Source: Metabacillus endolithicus
Lineage (GTDB): Bacteria; Bacillota; Bacilli; Bacillales; Bacillaceae
Direction of reading: 5' to 3'
DNA: 64,000 nt
NCBI RefSeq assembly: GCF_023078335.1
Contig: NZ_CP095550.1
Coordinates: 620,001 to 684,000 of the forward strand
Position 1 is the stretch's first letter. Each line of letters begins with the position of its first letter. Both the position numbers and the translations under genes were made by a program. Below, piece after piece: positions 34,997 to 44,655 of the stretch. The notes below the pieces were generated by a model. That model did not search any database. It was not told the DNA's origin and saw only the letters and a program-made list of their open reading frames with translations.

Positions 34997-36028
34997 TTAT
35001 TGATCATTAATCATAAGATCAAGTCCAATGCTTTGTAACCCAAATAAATAATCTTGTTTCATATCACTAGTGACTAGCTCTGGAAGATGCTCTGACGGAA
35101 TATATTTTGAACTGCATATAGCCATTTTATTTAGCATTTCTTTTTTTATTTCACTATTTGAAAAAATAATTGAATGTGGGTTAATGATTGCTGCAAATGA
35201 AGCTACCAATCTGCTAATTGCATCTATCGTTTCATCATTTTCATAAAGTATTATTTTTTTAGACCCATTTTTAATTTCAAGAGCCTGCCCAAAATTCCGA
35301 TTATTATACTGAGGTACAAATGAAACCTCTCCAGAGAAAGAAGTGCTTCCCCGCACCACATCACCATTTATCATAATACCTGCACCCGGACCATTTTGAC
35401 CAAGATACAAATAGATGAGAGACTGCCCATTTATATTCCCTGTTTTATTGTTATATCCAAGAACTGATGCATTCATATCGTTCTCTACTGCAACAGGTAT
35501 GGAAAAATACTCCTCATAATATCCTTTTAAATCAAAATTTTGAAACTGATCATATTCTGGTATAAAAATAATCCGACCATTATCTACAGAACCTGGAACT
35601 CCGATTGCTAAAGAACTGATTTTCGGAAATTTATTTAGCAAGTTTTCAATACAGCTAGTTAGTACTGGTAACCCGTCATTTATTAATACACTTGATACCT
35701 TTCCCTGCTCCTTTACTTCTCCTATACAATTAAATATTGTATAATTTGACTCACTTTTCTCTAAAAAAATGGCCAGTCCTAGCATATGCTCGGGGTTGTA
35801 TCTGTATCTTTTTGCTCGTCTCCCTCCACTAGATTCATCTAAACCGACTAAAATAATTTCCCCATCTTTCTCCATTTCCGCGAGGAACTTACTTATTGTC
35901 GGGAAACTAATTTCTATTGCTTGACTTAGTTCAACTTTTGTGGCACTCCCCAGCCTTAAAAGAGTTGTACGAATGTTACGAAGAATATTCTTCTTTACCA
36001 TCTCTTGTGTAGCAAATACTTTTTTCAA
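34997..36028 (-). CDS. ROK-family transcriptional repressor (XylR/NagC type)
   Basis: A 343-residue regulator: winged helix at the N-terminus (LRLGSATKVELSQAIEISF then TISKFLAEMEKDG) and a ROK sugar-kinase-like domain (AIGVPGSVDNG, AVENDMNASVLG, LYLGQNGPGAGIMING). The cysteine-rich zinc motif of NagC and Mlc is absent. TTG 36028 is chosen because GGGGGGTGA lies 5 bases upstream; a longer reading has no such site. It is probably autoregulated through the palindrome at 36049-36072 and controls the MFS gene downstream. Confidence 0.87.
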   Translation of the reverse strand: MKKVFATQEMVKKNILRNIRTTLLRLGSATKVELSQAIEISFPTISKFLAEMEKDGEIILVGLDESSGGRRAKRYRYNPEHMLGLAIFLEKSESNYTIFNCIGEVKEQGKVSSVLINDGLPVLTSCIENLLNKFPKISSLAIGVPGSVDNGRIIFIPEYDQFQNFDLKGYYEEYFSIPVAVENDMNASVLGYNNKTGNINGQSLIYLYLGQNGPGAGIMINGDVVRGSTSFSGEVSFVPQYNNRNFGQALEIKNGSKKIILYENDETIDAISRLVASFAAIINPHSIIFSNSEIKKEMLNKMAICSSKYIPSEHLPELVTSDMKQDYLFGLQSIGLDLMINDQ

Positions 36029-36048
36029 TGTATTCACCCCCCTAAAAA

Positions 36049-36072
36049 ACTTATTAAATATCTTTAATAAGT
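36049..36072. promoter_or_regulatory. Perfect palindrome upstream of the ROK gene
   Basis: ACTTATTAAA (36049-36058), TATC, TTTAATAAGT (36063-36072): 10-base perfect arms, 20 bases upstream of the TTG start. Confidence 0.78.
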
Positions 36073-36195
36073 AATGTAGCATATTATTATATTGCAAACA
36101 ATCCTTCAATTTCATTTCATTATAAGTACAAAAAATTCCTTAGTTCAACTTATATTATAGTGAGTATTTTTGATATTAAAAACTAGGGGGACAAT

Positions 36196-36860
36196 ATGAA
36201 TATTTATGAAGCCGTAGAGGAACTCACTAAAGCGGGAGTCTCTGAGAGTATAAGAACGCTAACAATAAGAAAGTGGATTAAAGAAGGAAAAATCACTTCT
36301 TCCGACAATAACGGCTACAGTGTTGATAAACAAACAACGAAGTTATTACAAAACAGCCTGCGAGATGAAAAAAATGAGATTATCAAGAAACTCCAAACAA
36401 AAATTAAGCTACAGGAGCAATATATTGAGGGATAAAAGCCATTCATAAAGATGCTACCAGTTCCTTTATAACACAACGAGAAAATTTAAACCGAGAAATA
36501 TCACTACTTAAAAAGGAAAATAATGACTTACAAAAGGAAGTTACTCAATTATTAAAAGAAAATATTAGATTAAGAGATGACTTAATCAAATACAAAGAAA
36601 ATTCAATGAATAAAAATAAAAATAGCGACTATGATCAACAAGAACAACCCACATCATATGATCTATCTTATCACCTAAGAGAATATCATCATAAATTAGG
36701 TCTAGCAAAAATAGCAGGTAAAAAAGAAATTGTTGCTAGTTACAAGGAATTATTAAAATTAACACACCCTGATCATGGTGGAGATCCTAAATGTTTTCAT
36801 TACATAAAGGCTGATTTTGATACTTTTAAAAGAAACCTTAAAAATAACATTAAAAGGTAG
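36196..36860 (+). pseudogene. MerR-like HTH / coiled-coil / J-domain protein, frameshifted
   Basis: Restoring one G in the run 36429-36431 (three G; four keep the frame) joins two frames into about 221 residues. Residues 1-45 (IYEAVEELTKAGVSESIRTLTIRKWIKEGK) resemble the MerR-like DNA-binding helix of RacA-type proteins. Residues about 50-135 are a Lys/Glu/Leu coiled coil. Residues about 155-220 look like a J domain: YKELLKLTHPDHGGDPK with the HPD tripeptide that stimulates DnaK. A DNA-binding coiled coil fused to a J domain is unusual; a link between DnaK and a DNA-bound complex is inferred. GGGGGAC precedes the ATG. Confidence 0.7.
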
Positions 36861-36875
36861 TATGAATTAAAATTA

Positions 36876-36917
36876 AAAAAAGCATCATTTCGTTCTTCAA
36901 CGAAATGATGCTTTTTT
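36876..36917. terminator. Bidirectional terminator before dfrA
   Basis: Perfect 19-base stem AAAAAAGCATCATTTCGTT with its complement and CTTC loop; the dfrA stop lies inside. Confidence 0.9.
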
Positions 36918-37394
36918 CTCATATACAACAAACTCATAATCATAAGGATTTTTTTCATCCTTCATTCCTTTATCACATTTCACCATATCCCACTCTTCTT
37001 CATTTGTTCTAGGAAAATATGTATCTCCCTCAAACTCATGATAAATATGTGTAATATAAAGGCGGTCACTGCAAGGTAAGATTTGCTGAAATATCTCCGC
37101 TCCTCCTATGACAAAGATTTCTTCATCAGATTGCTCAGATAGTTCCACTATATCTTCTAAAGAATTCAGGACTAAACAACCTTCTTGGGAATAATTTTGA
37201 TCTCTAGTAACAATTATATTTTCTCGACCAGGAAGCGGTCTGCCGATAGATTCAAAGGTTTTTCTTCCCATTACAATTTTATGGTTCATCGTTGTTTTTT
37301 TAAAATAAGCCAGATCTTGTGGGAGGTGCCATGGAAGTTGATTATCTTTTCCAATAAGGCGATTAGTATCCATTGCAACTAGTAAAGAAATCAA
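36897..37394 (-). CDS. dfrA: Dihydrofolate reductase
   Basis: A 165-residue enzyme reducing dihydrofolate with [29 protein letters not shown] holds substrate and cofactor contacts, [19 protein letters not shown] binds NADPH, and [10 protein letters not shown] is the late family motif. TTG start overlapping the thyB stop by 4 bases (TTGA), so translation is coupled. Its last residues are encoded within the terminator hairpin. Confidence 0.95.
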   Translation of the reverse strand: MISLLVAMDTNRLIGKDNQLPWHLPQDLAYFKKTTMNHKIVMGRKTFESIGRPLPGRENIIVTRDQNYSQEGCLVLNSLEDIVELSEQSDEEIFVIGGAEIFQQILPCSDRLYITHIYHEFEGDTYFPRTNEEEWDMVKCDKGMKDEKNPYDYEFVVYEKKASFR

Positions 37395-38185
37395 ACACTA
37401 ACAGCTCCTTTAATATGTGGATGAGGATTGTAGTTTTCGAAACTGAAGTCCTCAAAAGAGAAATCAAAAATAGATTTAACATCTTTGTTCACCACTAAAG
37501 TTGGTAATGGCCTAGGATCTCGTTGTAATTGTTCTTTTACTTGTTCAACATGATTTGAGTAGATGTGAACATCTCCAAAAGTGTGAACAAACTCCCCTAC
37601 CTCTAAGTTAGTTGCTTGTGCGATCATATGAACAAGTAAAGCATATGATGCAATATTAAATGGCACACCTAAGAAAACGTCAGCAGAACGTTGATATAAC
37701 TGACATGAAAGCTTCCCATCTGCTACATAAAATTGAAAAAAGCAATGACAAGGTGGTAGTGCCATAGAATCAACATCAGCAACATTCCAGGCTGAAACAA
37801 TTAATCTTCTGGAATCTGGGTTGTTCTTAATTTGCTCGACAACATTCGTAATTTGATCAATAGTAGAACCATCTCTTGCAGGCCATGCTCTCCACTGATG
37901 TCCGTATACTGGACCCAGTTCTCCATCTTCATCTGCCCATTCATTCCAAATTTTCACACCATTATCTTGAAGATACTTTACATTTGTATCACCTTTAAGA
38001 AACCATAAAAGTTCATGAATAATTGATTTCGTGTGTAATTTTTTTGTCGTAATTAACGGAAATCCTTCTTGAAGGTTGAACCTCATTTGATAACCAAATG
38101 TACTTATTGTCCCCGTACCTGTTCGGTCTTCTTTTATCACTCCATTTGCAAGTACATGTTGACATAATTCCAAATATTGTTTCAT
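37391..38185 (-). CDS. thyB: Thymidylate synthase, ThyA-type (ThyB)
   Basis: A 264-residue thymidylate synthase converting dUMP to dTMP with methylene-tetrahydrofolate. Catalytic Cys is in [21 protein letters not shown] and the [17 protein letters not shown] block bind dUMP. Length and operon with dfrA match B. subtilis thyB. It supplies the dihydrofolate that its partner reduces. Confidence 0.95.
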   Translation of the reverse strand: MKQYLELCQHVLANGVIKEDRTGTGTISTFGYQMRFNLQEGFPLITTKKLHTKSIIHELLWFLKGDTNVKYLQDNGVKIWNEWADEDGELGPVYGHQWRAWPARDGSTIDQITNVVEQIKNNPDSRRLIVSAWNVADVDSMALPPCHCFFQFYVADGKLSCQLYQRSADVFLGVPFNIASYALLVHMIAQATNLEVGEFVHTFGDVHIYSNHVEQVKEQLQRDPRPLPTLVVNKDVKSIFDFSFEDFSFENYNPHPHIKGAVSV

Positions 38186-38232
38186 TTAGACATTTCCCCT
38201 TACTTTTAATCCTTCATGTATTTTACCATACT

Positions 38233-38973
38233 TTAATATTGAGAATTCACATAAATATTTTTGCGTATCTCTGCTGCTTGTGTTTCTAGTGAACGAATAA
38301 ATGTAAAAGTTAATGGAGCTTTTTCTTGTAGAGTTAATTTCGTTTGATTATTGTAATAATACATGGCAAATGTTTCAGCAAAATATTCTTCAGGGAATTG
38401 GATAAAATATGATTGTAACGGAAACAGAGAGTCAACTTCTTGTTTCCAGATATTTAAAAAGAGTGGATTTTTTCGAACGTACTGGAAAACATAACGATCA
38501 ATAGCATGAGCAAATTCATGAAGCTCGAGTGACACAGATCCATGTCCTTTTCCAAATTCGCTATGCCCGATTTTTGCATAAACGACTCTATTATCACTCA
38601 TCCCCGGAACTAACTCCCAATTTGGATCATTTGTTTCATATCCACGTGGTTTCAAGTCTTTTAATCTATCTAAACCATTTTGACTAGTTAAAGAACCGGT
38701 AAATAGTTTAATTTGAATACTTTCCTCTGCTGCTAATAATAAAATGTTTTCATCTACTTTTTGTATATTTTCTATCATCTTCATTGCATCATTTTCTGAA
38801 AAGCCTTTAGGAGGTAAATAAACCAATTCACTAACTATTGGTTTAGATAAAGATAATTTATTAGTCTCAAACTTATATGAAGATAGCTGAACACCTTCAG
38901 GAAAGGCTTTTGCAAGATGATAAAATGGAATACAAATAAGAGAGAGTAAAAGAATAAATAATGTCTTTTTCAT
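38233..38973 (-). CDS. Secreted zinc metallopeptidase related to anthrax lethal factor
   Basis: A 246-residue protein with a signal peptide (KKTLFILLLSLICIPFYHLA). The zinc site LELHEFAHAIDRY (HExxH at residues 152-156) and downstream PEEYFAETFAMYY (probable third ligand Glu and active-site Tyr) are the pattern of the lethal-factor catalytic domain (ATLF family). There is no receptor-binding domain and no toxin partner, so this looks like a housekeeping extracellular peptidase of the kind common in Bacillus, not a toxin. Substrate unknown. It follows thyB upstream by about 50 bases. Confidence 0.78.
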   Translation of the reverse strand: MKKTLFILLLSLICIPFYHLAKAFPEGVQLSSYKFETNKLSLSKPIVSELVYLPPKGFSENDAMKMIENIQKVDENILLLAAEESIQIKLFTGSLTSQNGLDRLKDLKPRGYETNDPNWELVPGMSDNRVVYAKIGHSEFGKGHGSVSLELHEFAHAIDRYVFQYVRKNPLFLNIWKQEVDSLFPLQSYFIQFPEEYFAETFAMYYYNNQTKLTLQEKAPLTFTFIRSLETQAAEIRKNIYVNSQY

Positions 38974-39131
38974 GATGTATATCCCCTCTTTACTAATGAA
39001 AAAATTTGTAGAAAACTTAAGAGGTTTGTAGGTGAAATTACTTTCCTACTATACTATCATAAATAGACATTTTTAACTAGAAGTGTGGAATCGTATAGAT
39101 TATTAGTTTTTGTATCAAGATGATTAAAGCA

Positions 39132-39157
39132 AAAGGGCATACGGATGTATGCCCTTT
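39132..39157 (-). terminator. ypjP terminator
   Basis: Perfect stem AAAGGGCATAC / GTATGCCCTTT, 4-base loop. Confidence 0.85.
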
Positions 39158-39182
39158 CAACATTTTTCATATAATAAAGTCG

Positions 39183-39788
39183 TTAATGGTAACTCATCCA
39201 ATTTGGAGGAGTGTTTTTATCCCAATAAATACTGCCTAAATCTTTATGTGATTGAAATGAATCATGATAAGAGTGATAGTGAAAGTTGAACCAATACCCT
39301 TCTAAAGGACGATTTTCTCTTCTTACGTGAAAACGCAAAACATCCTCACCTGTTTGTGTGTTATAGATGTGAAAAATCTTTTCTCCGGTACCACCGGATG
39401 GCTTTGAAATTTCAACATGTTCAAAAAGTTCGTCATCTTCGACATTTACATAATATGTAATGACTTCCTCCATTTTAGGCAGGATCACTTTTTTAAACTC
39501 ATCTTGGATTACATCGCCAATTTTATCTCCAAACTTAGAAAAGGATTTTTGCTCTGCTTCAAAAAGAAGAGAATCAATAATTTCATCTTTTGATAAAGAT
39601 ACTTGCTGTTCAACATCTATGTTATCGGATAGTAATGCATGTTCATTTTCATTCGAGAATGTAGGCTTGGTCACCGAATCTTCTGCTGGCTTCTCTTGAA
39701 CTGCCGCTAAAGACGCAGGTGGTGTTACAAGTCCAAAGGTTGCGATAGAGAATAAAATAAAGAGTGATTTTCTCAACCATTTGTTCAT
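39183..39788 (-). CDS. ypjP: YpjP-family secreted protein
   Basis: A 201-residue protein with a signal peptide (KWLRKSLFILFSIATFGLV then PPASLAA) and a C-terminal region with GEKIFHIYNTQTGEDVLRFH and many aromatic residues, ending DKNTPPNWMSYH. Matches B. subtilis YpjP, which also lies near thyB-dfrA. Function unknown. ATG 39788 follows GGAGG; an earlier ATG has no site. Confidence 0.82.
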   Translation of the reverse strand: MNKWLRKSLFILFSIATFGLVTPPASLAAVQEKPAEDSVTKPTFSNENEHALLSDNIDVEQQVSLSKDEIIDSLLFEAEQKSFSKFGDKIGDVIQDEFKKVILPKMEEVITYYVNVEDDELFEHVEISKPSGGTGEKIFHIYNTQTGEDVLRFHVRRENRPLEGYWFNFHYHSYHDSFQSHKDLGSIYWDKNTPPNWMSYH

Positions 39789-39982
39789 GACAGTTCTTCC
39801 TCCAACATTATGATTATAGCAATATTTTATCATAGTCTTAGAGGTTAATATATATCAATTTTATTACAAAATTTAAAAACAATTTGTTCAATAAAATGTA
39901 ACACTTTTAATGTTGAACGAAAACGTTTAAAATAGAAATATCTATCACATATTATGTACAAAAAGTATAGGAGGGTTTAGAA

Positions 39983-40060
39983 ATGGGTTATGATACTTTA
40001 TTCGTTGTACTTTCTTTTGTTACACTAGCTTATTTTATTTACGCTGAAATTACGGACTAA
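39983..40060 (+). CDS. Single-helix membrane peptide, 25 residues
   Basis: ATG with TAGGAGGG about 9 bases upstream. The whole peptide (MGYDTLFVVLSFVTLAYFIY then AEITD) is one membrane helix with an acidic C-terminus. It is followed by a strong terminator, giving a complete mini-gene. Size recalls accessory peptides such as KdpF or CydS, but I see no real match and no such complex nearby. Confidence 0.6.
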   Translation: MGYDTLFVVLSFVTLAYFIYAEITD

Positions 40061-40074
40061 TACATAAACAAAGG

Positions 40075-40105
40075 AAAGGGTGCCACAAACGTGAGCACCC
40101 TTTTT
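40075..40105. terminator. Terminator after the 25-residue gene
   Basis: Stem AAAGGGTGC / GCACCCTTT with T-run; also usable by the convergent YuzL-like gene. Confidence 0.85.
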
Positions 40106-40124
40106 AGTTGTCAAAGCAAATACT

Positions 40125-40256
40125 TTATGTTCTCTTTGTCTTTTTTCGAGCGGAATCCACCTGCTTACCACCTGTTTCATTCATAGTGGTACCTTGTCCC
40201 TCGACATTTGGAGAGCTAAGGCCGGCTCTAGATGGATCAACTTTTCTTTTTGGCAT
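40125..40256 (-). CDS. YuzL-like small spore-type protein, 43 residues
   Basis: Hydrophilic, Lys/Arg/Ser/Gly-rich peptide (PKRKVDPSRAGLSSPNVEGQ, then GTT and a KKTKRT tail). The K-DPS-AGLSS-V-GQGTT pattern is what I associate with the YuzL family of Bacillus. GGAGGTG precedes the ATG by 8 bases. Function unknown. Confidence 0.65.
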   Translation of the reverse strand: MPKRKVDPSRAGLSSPNVEGQGTTMNETGGKQVDSARKKTKRT

Positions 40257-40287
40257 AAAGATAACACCTCCATGATATTATCTTTTG

Positions 40288-41067
40288 CTATTTGTTCAGA
40301 TCTATGACTCCATAATGGAATTTCGCTGTTTTACGGATATTTACTTGAAATTGAAATTCAGCAAAACGTGAACTTCGCCAATGGTCTTTTAACACGAGTC
40401 TTTTTGAAGCAACTCGTTTTGCTTCAGTAATAGTCTCTTTAGTTAACGTAGAATAATTAGCAATTCTTTTCAAAGGCTGTAATCCAACGGACCCTTCTAT
40501 CGTTTCCTCAAACATTGGATCAAAATAAATCACATCAAAACTGTTATCCGGGCATTCTTTCAAAAAAGCAAGATGCTCTGTATTTTTCACATGAATTCTT
40601 TTCATTGCATCATCCAATTGAGGTAAACCAGTTTTCCACTGTAAAAGACCTTTTTGTACAAGAAAAGCTAAAGGCTTACTGCCTTCTATTCCAGTAACTA
40701 TTCCTTTATCACCAACAACATAGCTAGCAATTATACTGTCAGAAGCCAGTCCAAGTGTACAATCTAAAAATGAATTCCCTTTTTCAAGTTTACATGCTAA
40801 ACAAAAAGGGTCATCTTCTCCCTTTATTATCCTTTTTATTCGAAACATAGCTGAATTAGGATGAAAAAACAAAGGTTCTGTAGAATCAGAAAAATGAAGT
40901 TCCATCCGATTTTTCCCAACAACAAGAATATCATCATCATTTTCTCTTTTTAAATGATCAACAGCTTTTTTATTTCTCCTCAAAAAAATTGAATCGAACT
41001 CATTTGCAATTTCTATAGCAGACTTTATTAAATTTTCATCAGGCCTTCCTGAAGTGGTGATTATCAT
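40288..41067 (-). CDS. ypiP: Class I SAM-dependent methyltransferase YpiP
   Basis: A 259-residue protein resembling RsmJ-type RNA methyltransferases. SAM motif I is FLDCTLGLASDSIIAS, motif II VTGIEGSKPLAF, motif IV VIYFDPMFE (a D-P-M-F variant typical of base methyltransferases). Matches B. subtilis YpiP. The substrate is not proven; a guanine in 16S rRNA is plausible by family. Confidence 0.85.
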   Translation of the reverse strand: MIITTSGRPDENLIKSAIEIANEFDSIFLRRNKKAVDHLKRENDDDILVVGKNRMELHFSDSTEPLFFHPNSAMFRIKRIIKGEDDPFCLACKLEKGNSFLDCTLGLASDSIIASYVVGDKGIVTGIEGSKPLAFLVQKGLLQWKTGLPQLDDAMKRIHVKNTEHLAFLKECPDNSFDVIYFDPMFEETIEGSVGLQPLKRIANYSTLTKETITEAKRVASKRLVLKDHWRSSRFAEFQFQVNIRKTAKFHYGVIDLNK

Positions 41068-41100
41068 ACCTACTTATACTCCTATATGTTTTATCTTGTA

Positions 41101-41130
41101 AAAAAAGGATGCTATAAGCACCCTTTTTTT
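41101..41130 (-). terminator. brxA terminator
   Basis: Stem AAAAAAGG-TGC / GCA-CCTTTTTTT, overlapping the brxA stop. Confidence 0.75.
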
Positions 41131-41563
41131 AACAATATTTTTCAAATGAAGATTCTAAATTTCCCATTATCTCTTCAATTGAGTTTCCTTCAATTTCGTG
41201 ACGAGGTATAAAGTGAACAACTTCACCGTTTTTCAGAAGTGCCATTGATGGTGACGAAGGTTCGTGCCCTTTAAAATACTCGCGCATTTTACTAGTCGCT
41301 TCTTTATCCTGTCCAGCAAAAACTGTAACAATTCGATCTGGTTTTTTTTCTGCATTCAAAACAGATTGTGTAGCGGCAGGCCTTGCTAAGCCGGCTGCAC
41401 ACCCGCAGACAGAGTTAACTACTACTAAAACTGTGCCTTCTTCTTCATTCATGAATTGTTCCACTTCTTCTGCTGTTGTTAATTCTTCAAATCCTGCATT
41501 TGTTAATTCTGCTCTCATTGGTTTTACCATTTGTCTCATATATTCTTCATATGCCATTGACAT
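41129..41563 (-). CDS. brxA: Bacilliredoxin BrxA (YphP)
   Basis: A 144-residue thioredoxin-fold protein with the family's Cys-Gly-Cys active site in VVVNSVCGCAAGLARPA. It removes bacillithiol from oxidised proteins. Length and sequence equal B. subtilis YphP (BrxA), and its neighbour ilvD is the same; it begins MSMAYEEYMRQ. Presence implies that the organism makes bacillithiol. Confidence 0.94.
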   Translation of the reverse strand: MSMAYEEYMRQMVKPMRAELTNAGFEELTTAEEVEQFMNEEEGTVLVVVNSVCGCAAGLARPAATQSVLNAEKKPDRIVTVFAGQDKEATSKMREYFKGHEPSSPSMALLKNGEVVHFIPRHEIEGNSIEEIMGNLESSFEKYC

Positions 41564-41637
41564 AATAAAATCCCTCCAAAATGTACATTAATGTAAGTAA
41601 AGAATACTATAGGGTCCTCATTCTTGCAAATAAATAG

Positions 41638-41671
41638 AAACAACCTAACAACTAAAAACATTAGGTTGTTT
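41638..41671 (-). terminator. ilvD terminator
   Basis: Stem AAACAACCTAA / TTAGGTTGTTT, 12-base loop, about 80 bases after the ilvD stop. Confidence 0.75.
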
Positions 41672-41749
41672 CTTTATTCACTTACTTTTTTATACCTTGT
41701 CGTTAATTTGTACGAGAAGTATGAGCTGCTAAAGCTTTAAAATCATTTT

Positions 41750-43441
41750 TCACTTATCATTTTCCTCGTATAAATCAGTTACTGCGCCTTTTGAAGCACT
41801 TGAAACAAGACGGGCATATTTGGAAAGAACACCTCGTTCTAAAAGCTTAGGTGCTGCCCAATTTTTCTTACGTTGCTCAAATTGTTCTTCTGTTAATGCA
41901 ACAGACAGTTCACGTTTTTCACTATCAACTGTAACCATGTCTCCATTTTCTACAAAAGCGATTGGACCACCAACTTGTGCTTCTGGAGAAATATGACCAA
42001 CTACTAATCCATGAGATCCTCCTGAGAAACGTCCATCCGTTAATAACGCAACACTTTCTCCTAAACCTTTTCCTACAAGAATCCCTGAAATGGATAGCAT
42101 TTCAGGCATACCTGGTCCACCTTTTGGGCCTTCATAACGTATGATTAAAACATCACCTGCTTTAATTTCTCCTGAAATAACTGCATCTGATGCTTCTTCT
42201 TCTGTGTCAAACACCTTTGCTGGTCCAGTTAACTTCGACACCTTTAAACCAGATACTTTAACAACTGCTCCTTCTGGTGCAAGGTTACCACGTAAAATGA
42301 CTAAAGGACCATCTTTACGTTTTGCTTCAGATACAGGATAAATTACTTTTTGTCCTTCTTTTAATTCTTTGCAATCTGCTAGGTTTTCAGCAACTGTTTT
42401 ACCTGTTACCGTTAAACAATCTCCGTGTAAGAAGCCTTCCTGTAGAAGATATTTCATAACAGCTGGAACTCCCCCAACTTGGTGAAGATCATTCATAACA
42501 TATTTTCCACTTGGCTTTAAGTCTGCTAAATGAGGAACACGTCTTTGAATTCGATCAAAGTCATCAATTGTTAAATCCACTTTAGCAGCATGTGCAATTG
42601 CAAGTATATGAAGAACAGCATTTGTTGAACCACCAAGTGCGTACACAACTGTTATTGCATTTTCAAATGCTTCTTTTGTCATGATATCTCTTGGCCTAAT
42701 TCCTTTTTCAATTAACTTATACACAGCATCACCTGCATCAAAGCAATCTTGAAATTTTTCATCTGATTCAGCAGGGTTAGAGGAGCTGCCAGGTAAACTC
42801 ATTCCCATTGCTTCGATTGCAGATGCCATTGTGTTTGCTGTATACATTCCTCCGCAAGATCCTGCACCAGGACATGCATGACATTCGATTTTACTTAATT
42901 CATCTTTATTAATCTTTCCTGCATTGTATTGACCAACACCTTCAAAAACAGAAACAATATCAATATCTTTTCCATTTAAATTACCTGGTTTAATGGAGCC
43001 ACCATAAACGAATACTGACGGCAAATTCATACGTGCCAGAGCAATTAAGCACCCCGGCATATTTTTGTCACAGCCTCCAATAGCAACAACTGCATCTAAG
43101 CTTTCTCCACCTACAACTGTTTCAATTGAATCAGCAATCACTTCACGGCTTGGAAGAGAATATCTCATACCAGCTGTTCCCATTGAGATTCCATCAGATA
43201 CGGTAATTGTATTAAAGATCATCCCTTTACCGCCTGCTTCATTTGCTCCGTTCTTTGATTGAATAGCAAGCTTGTCAATATGTATATTACAAGGTGTGAC
43301 TTCACTCCAAGTACTTGCAACCCCAACCAAAGGTTTTTTAAAATCTTCATCACTAAAACCTACTGCACGAAGCATTGCACGGTTTGGAGCTCTTAACGCC
43401 CCTTCAAATACCTTACTTTCATTTCTCAAATCTTTGGTCAT
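41750..43441 (-). CDS. ilvD: Dihydroxy-acid dehydratase
   Basis: A 563-residue iron-sulphur enzyme of valine/isoleucine synthesis. Cluster cysteines lie in [10 protein letters not shown] and [41 protein letters not shown] is the conserved C-terminal block. The second of two adjacent ATG codons (43441) is better spaced from GGAGGT; the first adds one Met. A CodY-type box lies 32 bases upstream. Confidence 0.95.
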   Translation of the reverse strand: MTKDLRNESKVFEGALRAPNRAMLRAVGFSDEDFKKPLVGVASTWSEVTPCNIHIDKLAIQSKNGANEAGGKGMIFNTITVSDGISMGTAGMRYSLPSREVIADSIETVVGGESLDAVVAIGGCDKNMPGCLIALARMNLPSVFVYGGSIKPGNLNGKDIDIVSVFEGVGQYNAGKINKDELSKIECHACPGAGSCGGMYTANTMASAIEAMGMSLPGSSSNPAESDEKFQDCFDAGDAVYKLIEKGIRPRDIMTKEAFENAITVVYALGGSTNAVLHILAIAHAAKVDLTIDDFDRIQRRVPHLADLKPSGKYVMNDLHQVGGVPAVMKYLLQEGFLHGDCLTVTGKTVAENLADCKELKEGQKVIYPVSEAKRKDGPLVILRGNLAPEGAVVKVSGLKVSKLTGPAKVFDTEEEASDAVISGEIKAGDVLIIRYEGPKGGPGMPEMLSISGILVGKGLGESVALLTDGRFSGGSHGLVVGHISPEAQVGGPIAFVENGDMVTVDSEKRELSVALTEEQFEQRKKNWAAPKLLERGVLSKYARLVSSASKGAVTDLYEENDK

Positions 43442-43472
43442 CATAATACCTCCATACTTTTCACTTTGTAAT

Positions 43473-43487
43473 AATATTCAGTAAATT
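43473..43487 (-). promoter_or_regulatory. CodY box upstream of ilvD
   Basis: AATTTACTGAATATT on the minus strand, two mismatches from the CodY consensus AATTTTCWGAAAATT; ilvD is a known CodY target in Bacillus. Confidence 0.68.
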
Positions 43488-43499
43488 CCCTGCAAATAA

Positions 43500-43525
43500 A
43501 AACAGTCAATCGTAATTGACTGTTT
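43500..43525 (-). terminator. ypgR terminator
   Basis: Perfect stem AAACAGTCAAT / ATTGACTGTTT, 4-base loop, 12 bases after the ypgR stop. Confidence 0.82.
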
Positions 43526-43536
43526 AGTTTTGAGTT

Positions 43537-44655
43537 CTACCCTTTTCTACTCTCTGTCATTTGTTTCCAAACAGAGCCTTTTGCTTCTTCTCCGCCTTCT
43601 ATTCGTCCAATTGCCATTTTCACTTGCATACTCACTTCAAATTCCGAATCATCCTCGGCTTCTTTTAATGCTTCAAGTAATTGACTCATCTCCTACTTCA
43701 TATAGAAACATGGCTGCACGCCACCTTACTAGTTTGTTTTTATCTTTAAGTGCAGCCATCATTTCGTTCATTGCGGCAGGATCACCAATATCTGATAAAC
43801 AGTCACCTGCTGTTCTTCTTACTGTAACTGATTTATCTTTTAGTGCTTTGTATAATAAAGGTAATACAGTTGATTTTTCGATCATACCTAAATAAACAGT
43901 CGCAAGCCTTCTAATCGATGGTTTTTCATCATCAAGTGCCTTTTCAAGTACTGGCAGGTCTTCTTCAGTTGGGTCCATTTGGTCTAAATGTGCGAAACGA
44001 TTTGTCCAATCTTCCTCATCAAGCATATCAAGAGTGACTTTGTATGACTTACGAGCTTGAACTTTTGTTTTTTCTTTTTCAGTTGCTGATTTAATGAGCC
44101 TTTTAGACGGTCTTCGGAATAAGCAGCATTGATTTCATCCACAACTTCTATTCCGATATCAGCAAGTTCACCATATCGAACTCCATGTTCTTTCCACTGC
44201 CTATCAAGAACAACATTGTCATCGGCTTGTTGTGCAGTCATAACCGCTTCTTTAAAACGATCTGGTAAGCCAAATCGTTCCTCAAGAACTCCATCAGTAA
44301 GTTTTACTTGCATTGGAATTCCATTAAACATTTGAATAAAAACCTTTACTTCTCCAAATGCTTCTTCATTTGTTGCATGATTTGCTTGTTCAGCTACATC
44401 CTCACCAAATGCTTGACGAACTTGTGCCAAAAGATCTTTCCAATCATATTTTGCATTCCTTTCAACAGCAAGGAAGTCAGCAACATGATAAACACCTTTA
44501 ATTCCTTCAATGGATAAAATATCTTTAATGATAGCAGGCGCCTCACTAGCTTGATCTTTTTTGTAATTATTGCTTTTTCCAGTAGGAAGCTCTTCTGATA
44601 AAAGAACCTTCATCGTATTTGGACTAGGAGTAGGTTCAATTGAATTTATTTTCAT
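43537..44655 (-). pseudogene. ypgR: HEAT-repeat protein YpgR, two frameshifts
   Basis: A protein of about 372 residues in three frames; B. subtilis YpgR has 377. The N-terminus (KINSIEPTPSPNTMKVLL) is a Nfu-N-like domain, the C-terminal half has HEAT-like repeats ([48 protein letters not shown]). First break: four T at 44101-44104 (plus strand) where five restore SEDRLKRLIKSATEK. Second break: near 43681, one base too many, after which [19 protein letters not shown] continues to the stop at 43537. Conserved sequence on all sides argues for sequencing errors. Function unknown. Confidence 0.82.

Noticed and set aside
38233..38973. Toxin interpretation of the lethal-factor-like peptidase
   Set aside because: Only the catalytic fold is shared; there is no delivery domain, no partner gene and housekeeping neighbours.
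39912..39930. cre-like sequence GAAAACGTTTAAA upstream of the 25-residue gene
   Set aside because: The required flanking TG and CA are missing; only the central AAACGTTT fits.
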